The notes below the pieces were generated by a model. It had not been told where the DNA came from. It did no database searches and was given only the letters and a program-made list of their open reading frames with translations. A stretch of 64,000 nucleotides of DNA from contig AP031355.1 in assembly GCA_037833965.1 (NCBI GenBank), positions 11,495,501 through 11,559,500 of the forward strand. The letters are read 5' to 3'. The translations under genes and the position numbers were made by a program. Source of the DNA: Marchantia polymorpha subsp. ruderalis. Taxonomy: Eukaryota; Streptophyta; Marchantiopsida; Marchantiales; Marchantiaceae. The first letter of the stretch is position 1; every line of letters starts with the position of its first letter. Shown here piece by piece: positions 24,911 to 36,976 of the stretch.

Positions 24911-26251
24911 AAAAAATGTAAATCAAGAAATTTCGAGTTTCAGGGTAACTAGTCTTTTGACAATTATTAGACTTCGACAAAAAAACTTAAATGATGCACG
25001 TGAATAAAATGTATCTCCAACGGTAGCCTTTACCAGTGGAGGTTACACTTTACTGTAGAAAAGGAAAGTTGTGTACATTTATTACCCAAGGTACTAAATC
25101 ATGGAGCAGCACAGTATCCTTTATCTTTCGGATGTGACGGTGTGAGCACAGCTTGCCTTGAAACAATGCTCAAACATTTACTGTTTCTATATGGTTCTAT
25201 CAGAATGTCGCACACAATATATATTGCAAATTCTTTTCCACCTCACCATTCCACAGAGGTTGTTAGTAGCTCTCCATGTATAACTTTTTCACTTAATATC
25301 TCATTCCTGTCCTTCTTCCCTTCGATATGGACCTCATTTTGAACACACTTACGGTTGTTGTACACATGCAGATAAAACACATTAAGGTACATTGATCAGT
25401 TGGCACTAGAAGTTTATTAGGGTCAAATCAAAAAGTATGGACTATATGTAGTAGATGTTTGACTTTCTATATGTTAACGTGTTTCAGTAGAGCTTTGGCT
25501 TCATTTGAGAGAGATCACAGACAGTACAATACAGTGGTAAGTCTCTAGAGTTTCTACCTAAAATCTCCAAAGTCAACATGCAGTGAGAAGGTTAAGGGAA
25601 GCTTGGTGGTGTCTATGGTACTTCCTGTGCAGCTTCCATGTGCAGGTTTACTCGAGAAGGTGAGGACGGATTATTGCTTCTATGTCATGGACATTTGCCA
25701 ACAACTACAAACATTAATCTGCTTGTTGCAGCCATGCAAAATGACGCAACCCACGATCGTCCAAATGCTCCTTCTGGAACAAGTGAACTGAGTTTCCATA
25801 AAGGTGAAAGTCCATAGGTTGTTTTCAATTTGTGTGTGGTGTCAAGGGTTTCTGCTCATATATTTTTTCTGGCTTCTCAGGTGTGCTCTGTTGCACCTTT
25901 GGTGGCCTCTTTCCTAACTATTTTCGATCCTCTGTCTCGATCCTGATTTAAAGAACAACATAATGTGTTGATAACTCTATCATAGAGCAAGAGTTGCTCT
26001 GGAATCTTAACAGAGATGTTCCAAACTTTCGCATGGGACTTGATTGGATGACATACCATCCGTGTATAAAAAACTAATCTGGACGAGATTCCGACATGCA
26101 GGCTCCCATCATGGCAGGCAGCAAAGGCCTTTTGAGCAATGCAACCGCTTTCTCGATTGCGAAAATAGTTCTAACAAAATCCGGCCTTTAGATTTATAAG
26201 ATTCTGGTGGTAGATCTGCATGGGATCGGATAATGCACGGTAGGTCCCTAT

Positions 26252-26288
26252 ACTTCATCCATTCATTGCACAATGAATGGAGTGAAGT
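26252..26288 (+). repeat. Near-perfect hairpin with 2-nt loop
   Basis: Left arm 26252-26268 (acttcatccattcattg) pairs with right arm 26271-26288 apart from one bulged base. The loop is CA. No gene or transposon is adjacent. Confidence 0.8.
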
Positions 26289-28426
26289 TGGCAGTGAGTT
26301 GGCCTCCTTAGATGTATAAAAACATTTTCAAACTTACATGCTGAGTTGTGAGCATGAGAAGACAAGGTGCCCGAATAAATAATGTATGCAATCAATCGGA
26401 AATTAACCACCTGAAGATGGGCACAAACAAATGATTTCTTCTGTATTTTGAACGTGCAAGAGGCTCAATTCCTGGCAATGTAAATTACAATTTGCCGTAA
26501 AACATTCAAATCTCAATTCGTATGTTGTGCTATCAGTTGCTAAAGTAATCTCGTGTGACATGATGTCTGAATGCTTCCAGGTTTTGCAGTATCTCAATTC
26601 TGTCTCGCTCTGATGGAACGCAGCTCAGAGGGAAGGAAGTTCAAGGAGCTGAAGGATTGTGGTGCACTTCAAGGACAGTTCTCCCCTCTCCTAAAATGGA
26701 AATGGAAATGTGACCATGACCATGTAGTGGACTCGAGTGGGATCGGACTTACTGACCGATGTCAAAGCTTGATCGGTGAGCATGTTTGTCATATCTACAG
26801 GATTAACAACTTTTCGTCCAACGGGTCAGCTGGTCAGTATGTTGGAAGCCAGCAGACCCAGAAGTCTATATCACCAACTAGTTCCCTAACATTGGTACGT
26901 GCGTTCATGTGTTGATAGAAAAGGCTGGAACTAGTAGTTTCAATCTTCAGCCTTTGAACAACATTCACACCAGCCGCCAAAAGCCTGAAAAAGTTTGTCC
27001 ATGAGCAGGATTCGTGCCATGAAGTCATTTCCAGTGTTGCTGTATCAAATTGCTGATGGTGTCAAGAGAACGAGACTTTGGAAACCTGTGCAGCCCGACC
27101 TACTAGTAACTAACTCCATGTATCTAAAGATTGTCGAACATGTCAATGATCACATTTTGTTTTGGATCTGGTATTATATCATTTACTTGTAATCTTGTTG
27201 TGTAGAATGACACTTTAGCCCTGGGAGAGGTTAGTTATTCTCCACCCTACTATACTATATAGAACACAACTTTGTGATTGGTCAGAGCTATCATATGTTT
27301 ACTAGAATTATATGATATAGTCACTGCATGGGAGCAGTGAGCGATAATTGGAGGTCAAGGTCTAGATAAAGGGATTGTTGGAACAATTCCTTTATCATAC
27401 TGCACTTTGCTTTACTCTTTCCAGATCAGGCTAGTATTTGCAACCGTAGGGTTCATGTGAACGCTTCCTCCGCCACTAGGCTGGTGTAGTTGGTTTTGTC
27501 TCAACCGCGCATTCAAAGTTGACTAGACAGTTTACTTTTCTCTATACCATTGACTTTCCAACTTCACATGGTTTATTATGTGTCGATATTTTATTTTATC
27601 ACGTGTAAATGGCATACTTATTTATGATCCAATCTATGTTCTATAACTCATAATTAATCTCAAGTATAAACGTCACTATAGATGAAATGTTTCTTACAGT
27701 AAATCAGAAGGGATATTTCGAGGAGTGAACATTGATGTCGTCTGATGTAGTATTGGAGGACTGAAGTAAGACCGTGTTACAGATTCATACATCGGTGTTT
27801 TCTACGAAATGTAAATCTTTATTGGTAGGTGCGAAATGGAAATGTGACAACCAAGTTCTTGGCTACGCAGGGAGGTCACATCTCTCTCTCATTTAAAAGT
27901 TCGTATTATGAAGCTTATATACTCTAACTATATAAATAGTTTTTCCAATAATATTTTAGAATGAATTTCTATCGCTATACATAGCCATGTATAGCATCAT
28001 TACTAGAACTTAACTTGTACTAGGAAAATTTCTCATAGTATTATAATTGGGGTCTAGCCACTTGTCAAACTTAATTTCATGCAATGTGAAGCTCGATGAC
28101 ATTCGATGCAGAAGAGTTCAGTTCTGGCGATGGACCCGGTCGCGCAAGCACTGTAACTCAGGAAGTAATCCGAATGGCACGGCAGCGACTTTTACTCGTG
28201 CACGCAGCAGCTGCAGTCGTGGCCGCCAGAGGTGGACTTCTTCTATCAGAGGCAGAGCGGTGCTCGCGTGCTGCTCGCCACTGATTCTCGTGCTCTGCGG
28301 CCTCTGCAGAAACGAGAACGGCATTTGGTCGATTGACACCGAGAATTGCCATCTGCGTGCCTCCCGATCTCGTCGTAGTCGCAGGGAATTTGTGGATCTG
28401 CTCGGTTCAGCATTTGTAGTATCACG

Positions 28427-29884
28427 ATGGGGGTCGCTGGAAAGCAGCTGCGTGTGAAGCTGAATAATGGCCAGTTCATGCCCGCAGTAGCAACCGGAAC
28501 TGCTCCGATGAAGGAAATGTCGCCCGAGTTCGTGATCGAGGCCATCGAGGTTGGCAGGCCAGGCTAGTCTCGATGATTATGTTGGTTGTGTTCTAATCTG
28601 CATCGTATGTTGACAGAGCTTGTGTGGCCATGGAGTTTCCTGACTTCACACTGCGCTCGTCGATCAGGTTGGTTACAGACATTTCGACACCGCCGCCATG
28701 TATGGAATCGAGGCAATTCTGGGCAAAGGTCTTCAACAAGCGTTCACCCAAGGGCTCGTGAAACGGGAGGACATTTTCGTCACGACGAAGCTCTGGGTCA
28801 CAGATCTCAACGCGCCGGACATCGTTCCCTCGCTGAAGAAATGCCTCAGGTAAGACTCCATCTCTGGCACTCGATGAGTCGTCCTTGTCATGCTTGTTCC
28901 TGGGACCTTCACAAAGCCTGCAACTGCGGCAAGGATGTGTCCCGAGAGACGCATTGGAGCATGATCTGCTGGAAATTGAAATGGAAGAGAAGGGAAATCT
29001 GACTTGCACATGACGACATGTTCAGTGCGCTGCAGCTCGAGTACGTGGACATGTTCGTGCCGCACTGGCCCGTGAGAATCCGCCCCGGATCGATGTGGTT
29101 TCAGCTGGCACCGGAAGATTTCTTGCCGCTCGACTTGCCAGCGTGCTGGAAGGCCTTCGAAGAGTGTGTGCATCTCGGATTGACGAAAGGCATCGGAGCG
29201 GGCAACTGCGGCATTAAGAACCTCAAGTTACTCATGGCCGACGCCACCATTCCGCCTGCAATCAATCAGGTCCGCCCAATGCTTTTCCTGAAACTGCTTG
29301 CAACGCTCGGAATTAGTGAAATTGGAGCGAAGCACAGATTGGGGGTAGTGCTCGGAGGCCTGACGGTGTGCGTGTTGTAGATAGAGCGCCATCCGGGTCA
29401 CGAGCGACGGGAGATTGTAGAATTCTGCCAGAAACACGGAATCCACGTTCAAGGCTGGGCGGCGTTAGGAGCTCCGAATTACGGCGTTCTGCCACTCGGA
29501 GCATACGGCACGAACGTCGTCCTCGAGAGCCCGATCCTGATCAAAATTGGAGCCAAGTACGGCAAAACGAGCGCCCAGGTTGGTCCCGATCTCCCATTCT
29601 CGCAATCATCATTCCGCTCGATCGATCCTCCATTGATCGACTCTCATAATTGTGTGACGCAGGTGGCTCTGAGGTGGAATTTGGACCAAGGCTGCAGCGT
29701 GGTGGTCAGGAGCACGAAGCGCGAGAGGATGGCGCAAAATCTCGACCTCTTCGACTTCTCGCTCACGCCCCAAGAGCTCGTCGACATTCGAGGCGTCGAG
29801 CCCAACATCATCGATCCCGGAACGTTCTTCGTCTCCGCCGGCAGTCCTTACAAGACGCCGGCAGACATGTGGGCCGAAGACTGA
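28427..29884 (+). CDS. Aldo-keto reductase (322 aa, 5 exons)
   Basis: A NAD(P)H-dependent cytosolic carbonyl reductase of the AKR superfamily, most like plant AKR4-type enzymes. Exons are 28427-28549, 28668-28849, 29026-29269, 29381-29578 and 29663-29884. All junctions keep the frame, and the total is 969 nt including TGA, the usual family length. The catalytic tetrad is complete: Asp48 and Tyr53 (FDTAAMYG), Lys82 (TTKLW) and His115 (VPHWP). Other family signatures are NQIERHP, the GWAALGAP loop and VALRWNLDQG in exon 5. Two places differ from the usual plant consensus: GAGNCG where GVSNF is common, and VVRST where the cofactor-phosphate loop usually has a Lys before Ser. The substrate cannot be deduced. 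The first intron's donor (GTTGGC) is weak, and the same AGGTTGG occurs at both ends of that intron. Confidence 0.93.
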
Positions 29885-30977
29885 CTGACATTCCGGCGAC
29901 CGCGAGAGTTCGAACCATCCCGAGCCGGCCGGTGCGCTTCCTACCACGTAGCAGAGGCACGCACACTTGTCACCAACCGAGTTGAGAACGCGGTTGCTCC
30001 GCACCATCGCCCCAGTACATAGCAAGGTGACGGATTCCGCGAGCCCTCCACACAAACCTTCGCCTCATCGGAAGGGAAGGGGAGATGTTTTCGTCAGAGA
30101 TCATCGGCATCTCTATTGATACGATATTGTTATCCTGGATTCATACCATGCCAGGCATTCTTCGAGCCCGTTGCTCCAGCAAGAATATGTTTATTGCGTC
30201 ACACTGTGATTTCTAGTCATGTAAACTAGGCACTGGAACTACTTCCAGGAGTTTAATGAATTGGGTTGCAAGGCGGTGCGTCTCACCAGGGAGAAATTGC
30301 TGGTAAGATTTTGGGTCAATGAAGTTGATGACACTGACAAACTTTGTTTCCATCGCGATTATGATTTCGTGAGTGGCAGGATATGGTTTTCTTACTACCC
30401 AATGATGAAGAAAGAAAGGTCATGCAGGTTGAGAGATCTCGAGGTGAGTGGGTCATGATATGGAAGATAAGTTACTTTCTATCTCATGCATATAATGAAG
30501 TCAACATCAACGTTATCAACAAATTTATGAAAACCTGAATCTGTGAAGACTGAAAATCTCGAGAGTTCTTTTGTAAGTGAAGAAGATACTCAGTACTATT
30601 CCGTCAAGTGGTAATTGGTGGTATTTAAGTTTACATCTTTTTCAAGGTTCTGCTCATGTGATAGATACCTCCACTTATATTTTCCAGGGTTGAGTCAGAG
30701 TCATCGTACACAAGCAATTTGACTTTCTAATTCTACAATAAACTGGAAACTCGAATTAGGCACTGATTGTCGGGTCCGAAAGAAAATTGAGGTAATTTAT
30801 ATCTGTCATTTTCTGATTACTTAGCATGTAAGTATGAATCTTGCCACAAATCTAATGACTCTTTGTGTGTTTAGATGCGTGTTGATCATGATATGCGACT
30901 GGTGCTCGTCTCTTTGATTTGACTGTCTCGACAAACATATGCATGATCATGAAGATTTTATAACAATTTACCGTCTT
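29885..30977. other. 3' flank of aldo-keto reductase and intergenic DNA
   Basis: The first part should be the 3' UTR of the reductase. No further coding region is supported. The open frame at 30261-30458 starts without an ATG and shows no domain. Confidence 0.55.
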
Positions 30978-31220
30978 CAGGTTTGTGTTGGTAGATGCTG
31001 TGTGGACTCACAGAGGTAGGCTTTCTTATATGACAACAAACAGATGGCACATTTCATTTCAGGTTTGTGTTGGGAGATGTTGTAAGGACTCGTGGGTAGT
31101 TTTCCTTATGTGACAACAACCAGATGGCACATTTCATTTCAGGTTTGTGTTGGGAGATGTTCTAAGGACTCGCGGGTAGTTTTCCTTATGTGACAACAAT
31201 CAGATGGCACATCTCAATCC
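30978..31220 (+). repeat. Three-copy tandem repeat, period 82 then 80 bp
   Basis: Units start at about 30978, 31060 and 31140, each opening with caggtttgtgttg and ending in gatggcacat. Copies 2 and 3 differ by only a few bases; copy 1 is more diverged. No coding frame is kept across the units. Confidence 0.9.
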
Positions 31221-31390
31221 ATCGTGCGCTCTTATGTGAAACGAATGACTACATCTGAGATGGATTTCGGAAGTGTAGAATCTTCCAACAATGTCAATTT
31301 CATTTGATCGTGTGCTCTTTTGGAGAAACGAATAACTACATCTTTGATGGATTTCGGAAGTTTAGAATCTTCGAACAATGTCGATAGGTT
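31221..31390 (+). repeat. Two-copy tandem repeat, period 86 bp
   Basis: Begins directly where the preceding 80-bp array ends. Units start at 31221 (atcgtgcgctctt) and 31307 (atcgtgtgctctt) and share ggatttcggaagt. It is a second, unrelated repeat family abutting the first. Confidence 0.88.
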
Positions 31391-33746
31391 CATGACATGA
31401 CCACATTATTTTCTCATCATATGAATGTTTTCACTTATTCCTGAACTTGGAACATCTAAAGTATTTCCAAACTTTGTATTTTAACAATCTTACTATCTTA
31501 CAATATTTTGACCAGATTTCTTGTCCTGTTTGTTCAAATCTTCGATCTATAATTTTTTGACTTTAATCTGTTAAGTTTAGAATATTATATCTATATCATG
31601 TGAGATTTTATCACTTTTTGATTTTTATTAATAAAATAAATTTGATTTCTGTATGAAAAGATATCAATTCTCACCATTAACAATGTCAATATATATTATA
31701 TAATTTACCTTGGTATTGTATGTAAATGTACCTAATGAAATACTGAACTATCTTGTAACGTGCGATATGATATATGTATTAAAAAAATCTCAGTATTAAT
31801 GGATAGTTTAAATCAATTATACTTAAATAGAATCTCCATGGATATAGATTATGAAATAGTTGATTCGTTCTATGTTCAAAGAAAGTTTAATTAAATTAGA
31901 GAGATGTAAATTTATTGTTCTTGGATGGAATTGATTTATTTTTAATTATATTTTCTCTGTATTTTTCTAGATAAATATAAATTTCATATTATTCATTTTA
32001 TAATTTTAAGATATATGTATAGAATATATAAAATTTTATAAATTAAAAATTATTCGAAATATAAGTACATTGATATTAATTTAATTATATACAAGTAAAT
32101 TCAATTTTAGTTAACTTCAAAAACAATTTCTTATTTATATAATTTAAAGAAAAATCGCATCTTAAAATGGAAAAACATTTATCACAAATGAAAGTTTTTT
32201 TTTCTAAATGTTCAATCATAAAGCTCGATAACAATTAACTTTAAAAAATTTTGTCATATTTTGTCATTGCTAATATGCTTAAAAAAATTATTATTTTCAA
32301 AATCAAGATAACAACACATAGTTTATTAGATTTACGAAAATTGTGAATTTTATGTACATCATATGATACAAGGTGAACTTTGAATAGGTTATTTTTCCAA
32401 ACATATCTAGATTTATAAATTGAAGTATCAATCTCCTTGCATTTTTTTAAGAACAATACGATATGTTACAACATATCTAACATATTTGAAATTTTTCTTC
32501 ATAAATTATATATAAATTTAAAATACATGTGTTTGTTACTTACTATTTGTAATTGGATTAAAGATGACACCTTTTAATTACATAAATATTTTATTTTACA
32601 TCAATTAAATTAACGTAGAATTTTTAACAATGATGTGAGTATATAAGTATGATGTTTGTAGATTATTTTCATATTTATTTTTTTAATTTCAAAAATAATT
32701 CCTATTAATTGATATTTCAATTTGTGTGAATTTATTTTTTCATATAAAATTTTTAAATTCCAAGTTGAATTTTTTTTTAGGTAATTATAAATAAATTATT
32801 AATTTTTTTGTTTAGAAATTAATGTATAGAGCATGTTATTTTTACCTCACCAAGTATTATACTTTGTAACATAATGTTAATTATACAAAACTCAATTGAA
32901 AAGTGTTGAATGCAATGCAAAGCAAACTCATTCATTTTAGTTACTACAGCAAACTAAAGCTACTATAATCATTTTGTATATGCTAAAGCTTTCTCCTTGA
33001 GATGCATTTCATTTATTGACATGTTTGAATTTTATCAAAAAAGCAAAATCAATTATCATTGTTTAAAATATCTTGTTATATTATTTATATTTTCAGGTTG
33101 AAAAAAAATATAAAACTTAAGATTACGTCTAAGCATTAATATTTTCCGATTTATTACCTGAATACTTTATCATAGACTATGATAATCTATGATTTGTGTA
33201 ATTTTTTTTGAAATATACTATTAAAAAGTTATTTGATAATATTTCTAATTTAATTATTTACGTATTGTATGTCAATGACAATTACATCGGGAGAAAAAGA
33301 TCAATCCAACATTGACATGTGCAAAAAAATCAATCGAAATTTGATTCATGATAAACAAATTTAAAAACATTTGGAAATCTATTAGATATTTATGTTTGTA
33401 TAGACTTTAAGAAAGCTAATCACATGATCAAGTCAAGTCAATCACATTCTATGAATGATTGATAGAATAAACATTAATACTATTGTTCAAAGCCATTACT
33501 AGTGTCATTTTACAAGTTGTTTGGGGTGTGAGGTGATTGTTTTTCTAGATAGAAAAAATTGTAATAGATTTTTTGGTTTTTTTTGCAAAGAGGTTCTATT
33601 AGAATAATATAAATAAAATCAATCATAGTAAAGTCCAGATTTGTATAGTTTATTCACTATTGGACTACCGATTATCTTCCCATATTAAGCTAAACAAAAG
33701 TTTAGGTTTTCTTTCCCGAACGGGAACCATTCTCGCCAAACACAGG
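31391..33746. other. Very AT-rich block, no gene
   Basis: A long, strongly AT-rich stretch rich in A/T homopolymers. There are no domains, RNA genes or transposon proteins. The only open frame of note (minus 32241-32456) is Lys/Ile/Asn-rich, as expected from composition alone. Confidence 0.65.
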
Positions 33747-34474
33747 ATGGCGGAGCCAAGGAAATCTTCAAGTGCTAGAGGCAATCAGCAACTGCAGCAG
33801 CTTGAAAACTATCGAATGAAAGTTAGTTTTGAGAGATTTCAATACCAGTTCCAGTACCATTATACGACAGATGAAAATTGGTAGGTTGACATGAATGTTT
33901 GAAGCGGAAATGGAGAGCTTGGATTAACAATTGGAAATAATTTTGAATTTCTCTAGTAATTGATTTTACATATAGTTGCGAATTTTACATTGTAAATTTA
34001 AAAAATATATACCGTGTGCTTGAAGTCTTCTGAACAGAGACTGGATTCAGAAAGGGAAGACGTCAGAATGAGGATAGATAGGGAGTTCAAGAGGATAGAA
34101 GAGCCTATGTTTTACCTTGCAAGTCTACACACCGCAAAAAAAAAATTTAAAAAATTGAGAATTTCATACCTGAGAAAATGATATTCACCAAACAAGTGTT
34201 CAATTGAAAAAGCAGGGAAATTGAAACAAGTTCTGATCATAAAAGGAAGATTGAAGCAACTTCTTACCATTGGAAGAAAATCGAAGCAAGTTCCGATCAC
34301 AAGAGGGAGATTGTAGCAAGTTCCGATCACGAGCGTGAGATTGTAGCAAGTTCCGATCACGAGAGTGAGATTGCAGCAAGTTCTGATCATGAGTGGAAGG
34401 TACTTTGGCAATTCAACAATACTCATGCCTACAAAGAGTTTCTAGTGGTATGTAGCATGGTTGAGGACGACTGA
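33747..34474 (+). pseudogene. Possible remnant of a charged, repeat-bearing protein gene
   Basis: Three open pieces lie in line on the plus strand within AT-rich surroundings. The first is an ATG frame at 33747-33884 (45 aa, Gln-rich), ending beside a donor-like TTG|GTAGGT. The second is a charged, coiled-coil-like stretch near 34039-34110 after a CAG acceptor. The third is an open frame at 34208-34474 containing six in-frame decapeptides (EIVASSDHER-like), ending in a TGA. The splice phases do not join cleanly, so I cannot offer one working protein. The family is unknown. A copia LTR lies about 110 bp downstream. Confidence 0.25.
34217..34396 (+). repeat. 30-bp minisatellite, six units, exact period
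   Basis: Units start at 34217, 34247, 34277, 34307, 34337 and 34367. The consensus has a core of agcaagttccgatcac. The period is exactly 30, so a frame stays open on both strands. On the plus strand each unit gives a decapeptide such as EIVASSDHER. The first two units are the most diverged and units 4 and 5 are nearly identical. Confidence 0.93.
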
Positions 34475-34582
34475 ACAGCCAAAAGTATCAAATATGTTTG
34501 GTGGTATCAGCTTGGATATAGTATCAAATATCAGATTGTCGAGTAGTGATAGCATCAAGCAACTCAAAGTTCTTGACAAGGA

Positions 34583-34784
34583 TGTTGGAATTTCTGATTT
34601 GTTATAAGGAAGACTTTGTACATATAGTAGTAGTGTGACATATAGACTAGTAGTGATTATACATATAGTGTAGTGTCGACTACAACGGTAATCTATAATG
34701 GTAATGTAATGGATAACAAATAAGGTGTGTCCACTGCTTTTGGACACTGTATTTAGCACTCAGAGTATCTAACTTATTCTAACA
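34583..34784 (-). repeat. 3' LTR of the copia element (202 bp)
   Basis: Bounded by TGTTGGAA and TTCTAACA, that is TG...CA ends as in plant LTRs. It matches the LTR at 40364-40531 over most of its length. It has about 34 bp more, from a duplicated stretch around acatatag. A purine-rich tract (AGTAAGGGAG on the minus strand) adjoins it inside the element, as expected for the polypurine primer. Confidence 0.9.
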
Positions 34785-34855
34785 AGCTCCCTTACTCTAG
34801 AGTGCATAAGGTAGATTCTAAAAAAAAAAACTACTTCTCTACATCTAATTCTTCT

Positions 34856-35461
34856 TCATCTATCGACTAAAAGAGATTTTTTAGGTGGCGTTTCCAGACT
34901 TCGTAGTCCAAGATAATGTTTGTGGTGATTAAACTTCAACCTAAAAAGAGCCTTGGTCAGCATATCTGCTTGTTGTAATTTTGTGGAGAGGAATAGAACT
35001 TCAATCTCCTTCAAAGCTATCCATTTCTTTATTAAATGATGTTGCATGCCAATGTGCTTGCTCCTTGCATGAAATACTAGATTTTTGGCAAGTTTTATAG
35101 CACTCTCATTGTCAGAGTGAACTATTGTGCATTTAGTTAGTGAACTGGAAGTGGGAAGTGCAGAAGTGATCTTGATGTCCTTGCAGGAGAGAGGAGTTGG
35201 TGTCATTGTGACTGTAACTGGGTTGATTTCATGTAAAAGTTGATGTAGCCAAACAGCTTCATGTGCACTAAAGTACAAGGCTTTATATTCACTCTTTGTA
35301 GAAGAGAATGAGATAAGATTCTGCTTCTTATAACACCATGATACTGCTCCTCCAACGAGTGTAAATATGTAAGCACCAGTACATTTGAATGTGTCCTGGC
35401 AAGAGCTCCATGTGGCATCTGTATATCCCTGCAATTGTAATGAATTTTCTCGTTTGTACAA
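34856..35461 (-). pseudogene. Copia RNase H domain
   Basis: A still largely open minus-strand frame with the copia RNase H signatures: YTDATWSSC at the start, SSTKSEYKAL in the middle, and DNESAIKLAKN followed by a KHIGMQHH-type stretch and ADMLTKAL at the end. This is the best preserved part of the element's polyprotein. Confidence 0.88.
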
Positions 35462-35522
35462 TATCCCGTGGTCTAAGGTACCCTTGAGTCACAAGGTTTG
35501 GAAGCCAATATCTAGATGAGAC

Positions 35523-36417
35523 TCATGAGATGCTGTCATAATCGTGAGAGTTATCCACAGCAAAACAAATATCAAATCTAGAGTTAGTAGCAAACATCAA
35601 TTGGCCAACTAATTTTTTGTAAAATGTAGGATCTACAAAGGGAGTGTTAGTATCTTCTTTCAAGTAATGTCTAGCATTGATTGGAAAAGTAAAAGGCCCA
35701 CAGTTAAGCATATTAAACTCCTTAAAAAAATTTGTGATATATGACTTTTGATGAAGTAATAACTCTTGTGATGATCGAGAATACTCAACTCCTAAATACT
35801 TCTAAATTTCACCTAAATCACTCATTTCATACTGACGCATTAGATCCGACTTAATCTCAAAGATTTTTAATTGATTGTTCCCTGTTATGTACATGTTGTC
35901 TACATAAAGCAACAAAATAACAATTCTTCCTTAAAACATAAAGATTAGGATCTGAGTCACAACGTGTTCAACCTGCTACTCTTAGGTATAAGTCAATACA
36001 TTTGTACCAAGCCCTTTGAGCTTGTCTCAAACCTTAAAGTGCTTTGTTCAATTTACACACAAAATTTTCAAAATCTTTTCTAATAAAACCAGGTGATTGA
36101 TGTACATAAACGTTTAATGAGATAACACTGTTTAAATAGGCGGTTTTGACATCTAGATGATAAATTGGACATTCGCATGCACCTGCAATGGCGGATACGG
36201 ATCTAACCGTCGATCACTTCACGACATGTACAAAGGTGTCGGTGTAGTACTTAATTTCTTTTTCTTGGAAGGCTCTTGCTACAAGACGAGATTTAAGACA
36301 AGGTGTAGGACCGTTATGGGCTTCTTTGACTCGAAATACCCACTTGCATGTAATTGCCTTTGTTCCACGTGGTAGTCTAACCAGGGTCCATGTACGGTTT
36401 TTATGGATTGAGTTCAA
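35523..36417 (-). pseudogene. Copia reverse transcriptase, broken
   Basis: Fragments in several frames. Near 36417-36214 the N-terminal part is recognisable (WTLVRLPRG, CKWVFRVK). At 35895-35906 lies the catalytic box, reading YVDN where YVDD is required, so one catalytic Asp is lost. At 35711-35523 lies YKKLVGQLMF before the RNase H. Stops and frameshifts separate the pieces. Confidence 0.85.
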
Positions 36418-36654
36418 CTCATCAATTATCGACGCGTGTCATTCAGGTGTCTTACAAGCTTTGTCGAAGATGAGTTGCTCTCCCATATAGTCGATAAGCT
36501 CGATTTCATTACAGTCAAATGTATTTCTAGTAATCTTAGCAGTAAAACTTACATAGTCCTTCTAGTAAGCAGGCGGACGTCTAGAGTGAGATATGACGAG
36601 CCGACTTTTCGGCATATTTTCTATAATAGGATCTGAACTAGTTGGTATGTTTAT

Positions 36655-36976
36655 TGTTAGGTTAAATCTATCTTGGATTAACTCCAATTAGTGGTAACCA
36701 TGGTTAGGAAGTTAACTTAGGTTAAGTTAGGTATTATCTGCACCTTATCTCTTCTCGTATAGAAGAGAGAAGGTGACTCTCTCTGCGTACAGTTCAGGAT
36801 AGCATCGAGAGAGCGAACAAGTTAAAGTAGCGCTTGGACATAGAGGCCGTGTAATCATCCGTGCTTTAGTGAAGTTCTGCTCTTGCCCGTGGACGTGATC
36901 TGTGAAAGGTGAGCCACGTTATCTCGGTGTTGTGACTGTCGTGCGTGCTGGTCGATCTGGATGAGGGGGTCTTTCA
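36655..36976 (+). mobile_element. Nested LTR of a second copia element, opposite orientation
   Basis: A candidate 322-bp LTR, starting TGTTAGG and ending TTTCA. Two bases later comes tgatatcagagc (36979-36990), which differs from the standard copia primer-binding site by one base. About 500 bp of leader-like sequence follows, then the host element's integrase resumes near 37.5-37.7 kb. No matching second LTR is seen, so this is a truncated insertion. The LTR boundaries are inferred from the TG...CA rule and the primer site. Confidence 0.6.

Larger units (their letters stand above)
24243..28426. other. Intergenic, AT-rich at left, no gene recognised
   Basis: AT-rich sequence to about 25.0 kb, then mixed. 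It contains a GA microsatellite and a near-perfect hairpin, both listed separately. Frames such as plus 26571-26915 have no recognisable domain. The last few hundred bases, from about 28.1 kb, rise in GC content and should hold the leader of the aldo-keto reductase gene. Confidence 0.55.

Noticed and set aside
30978-31390. CRISPR-like array
   Set aside because: The units are tandem with no unique spacers, period 80-86 bp, in a plant nuclear genome.
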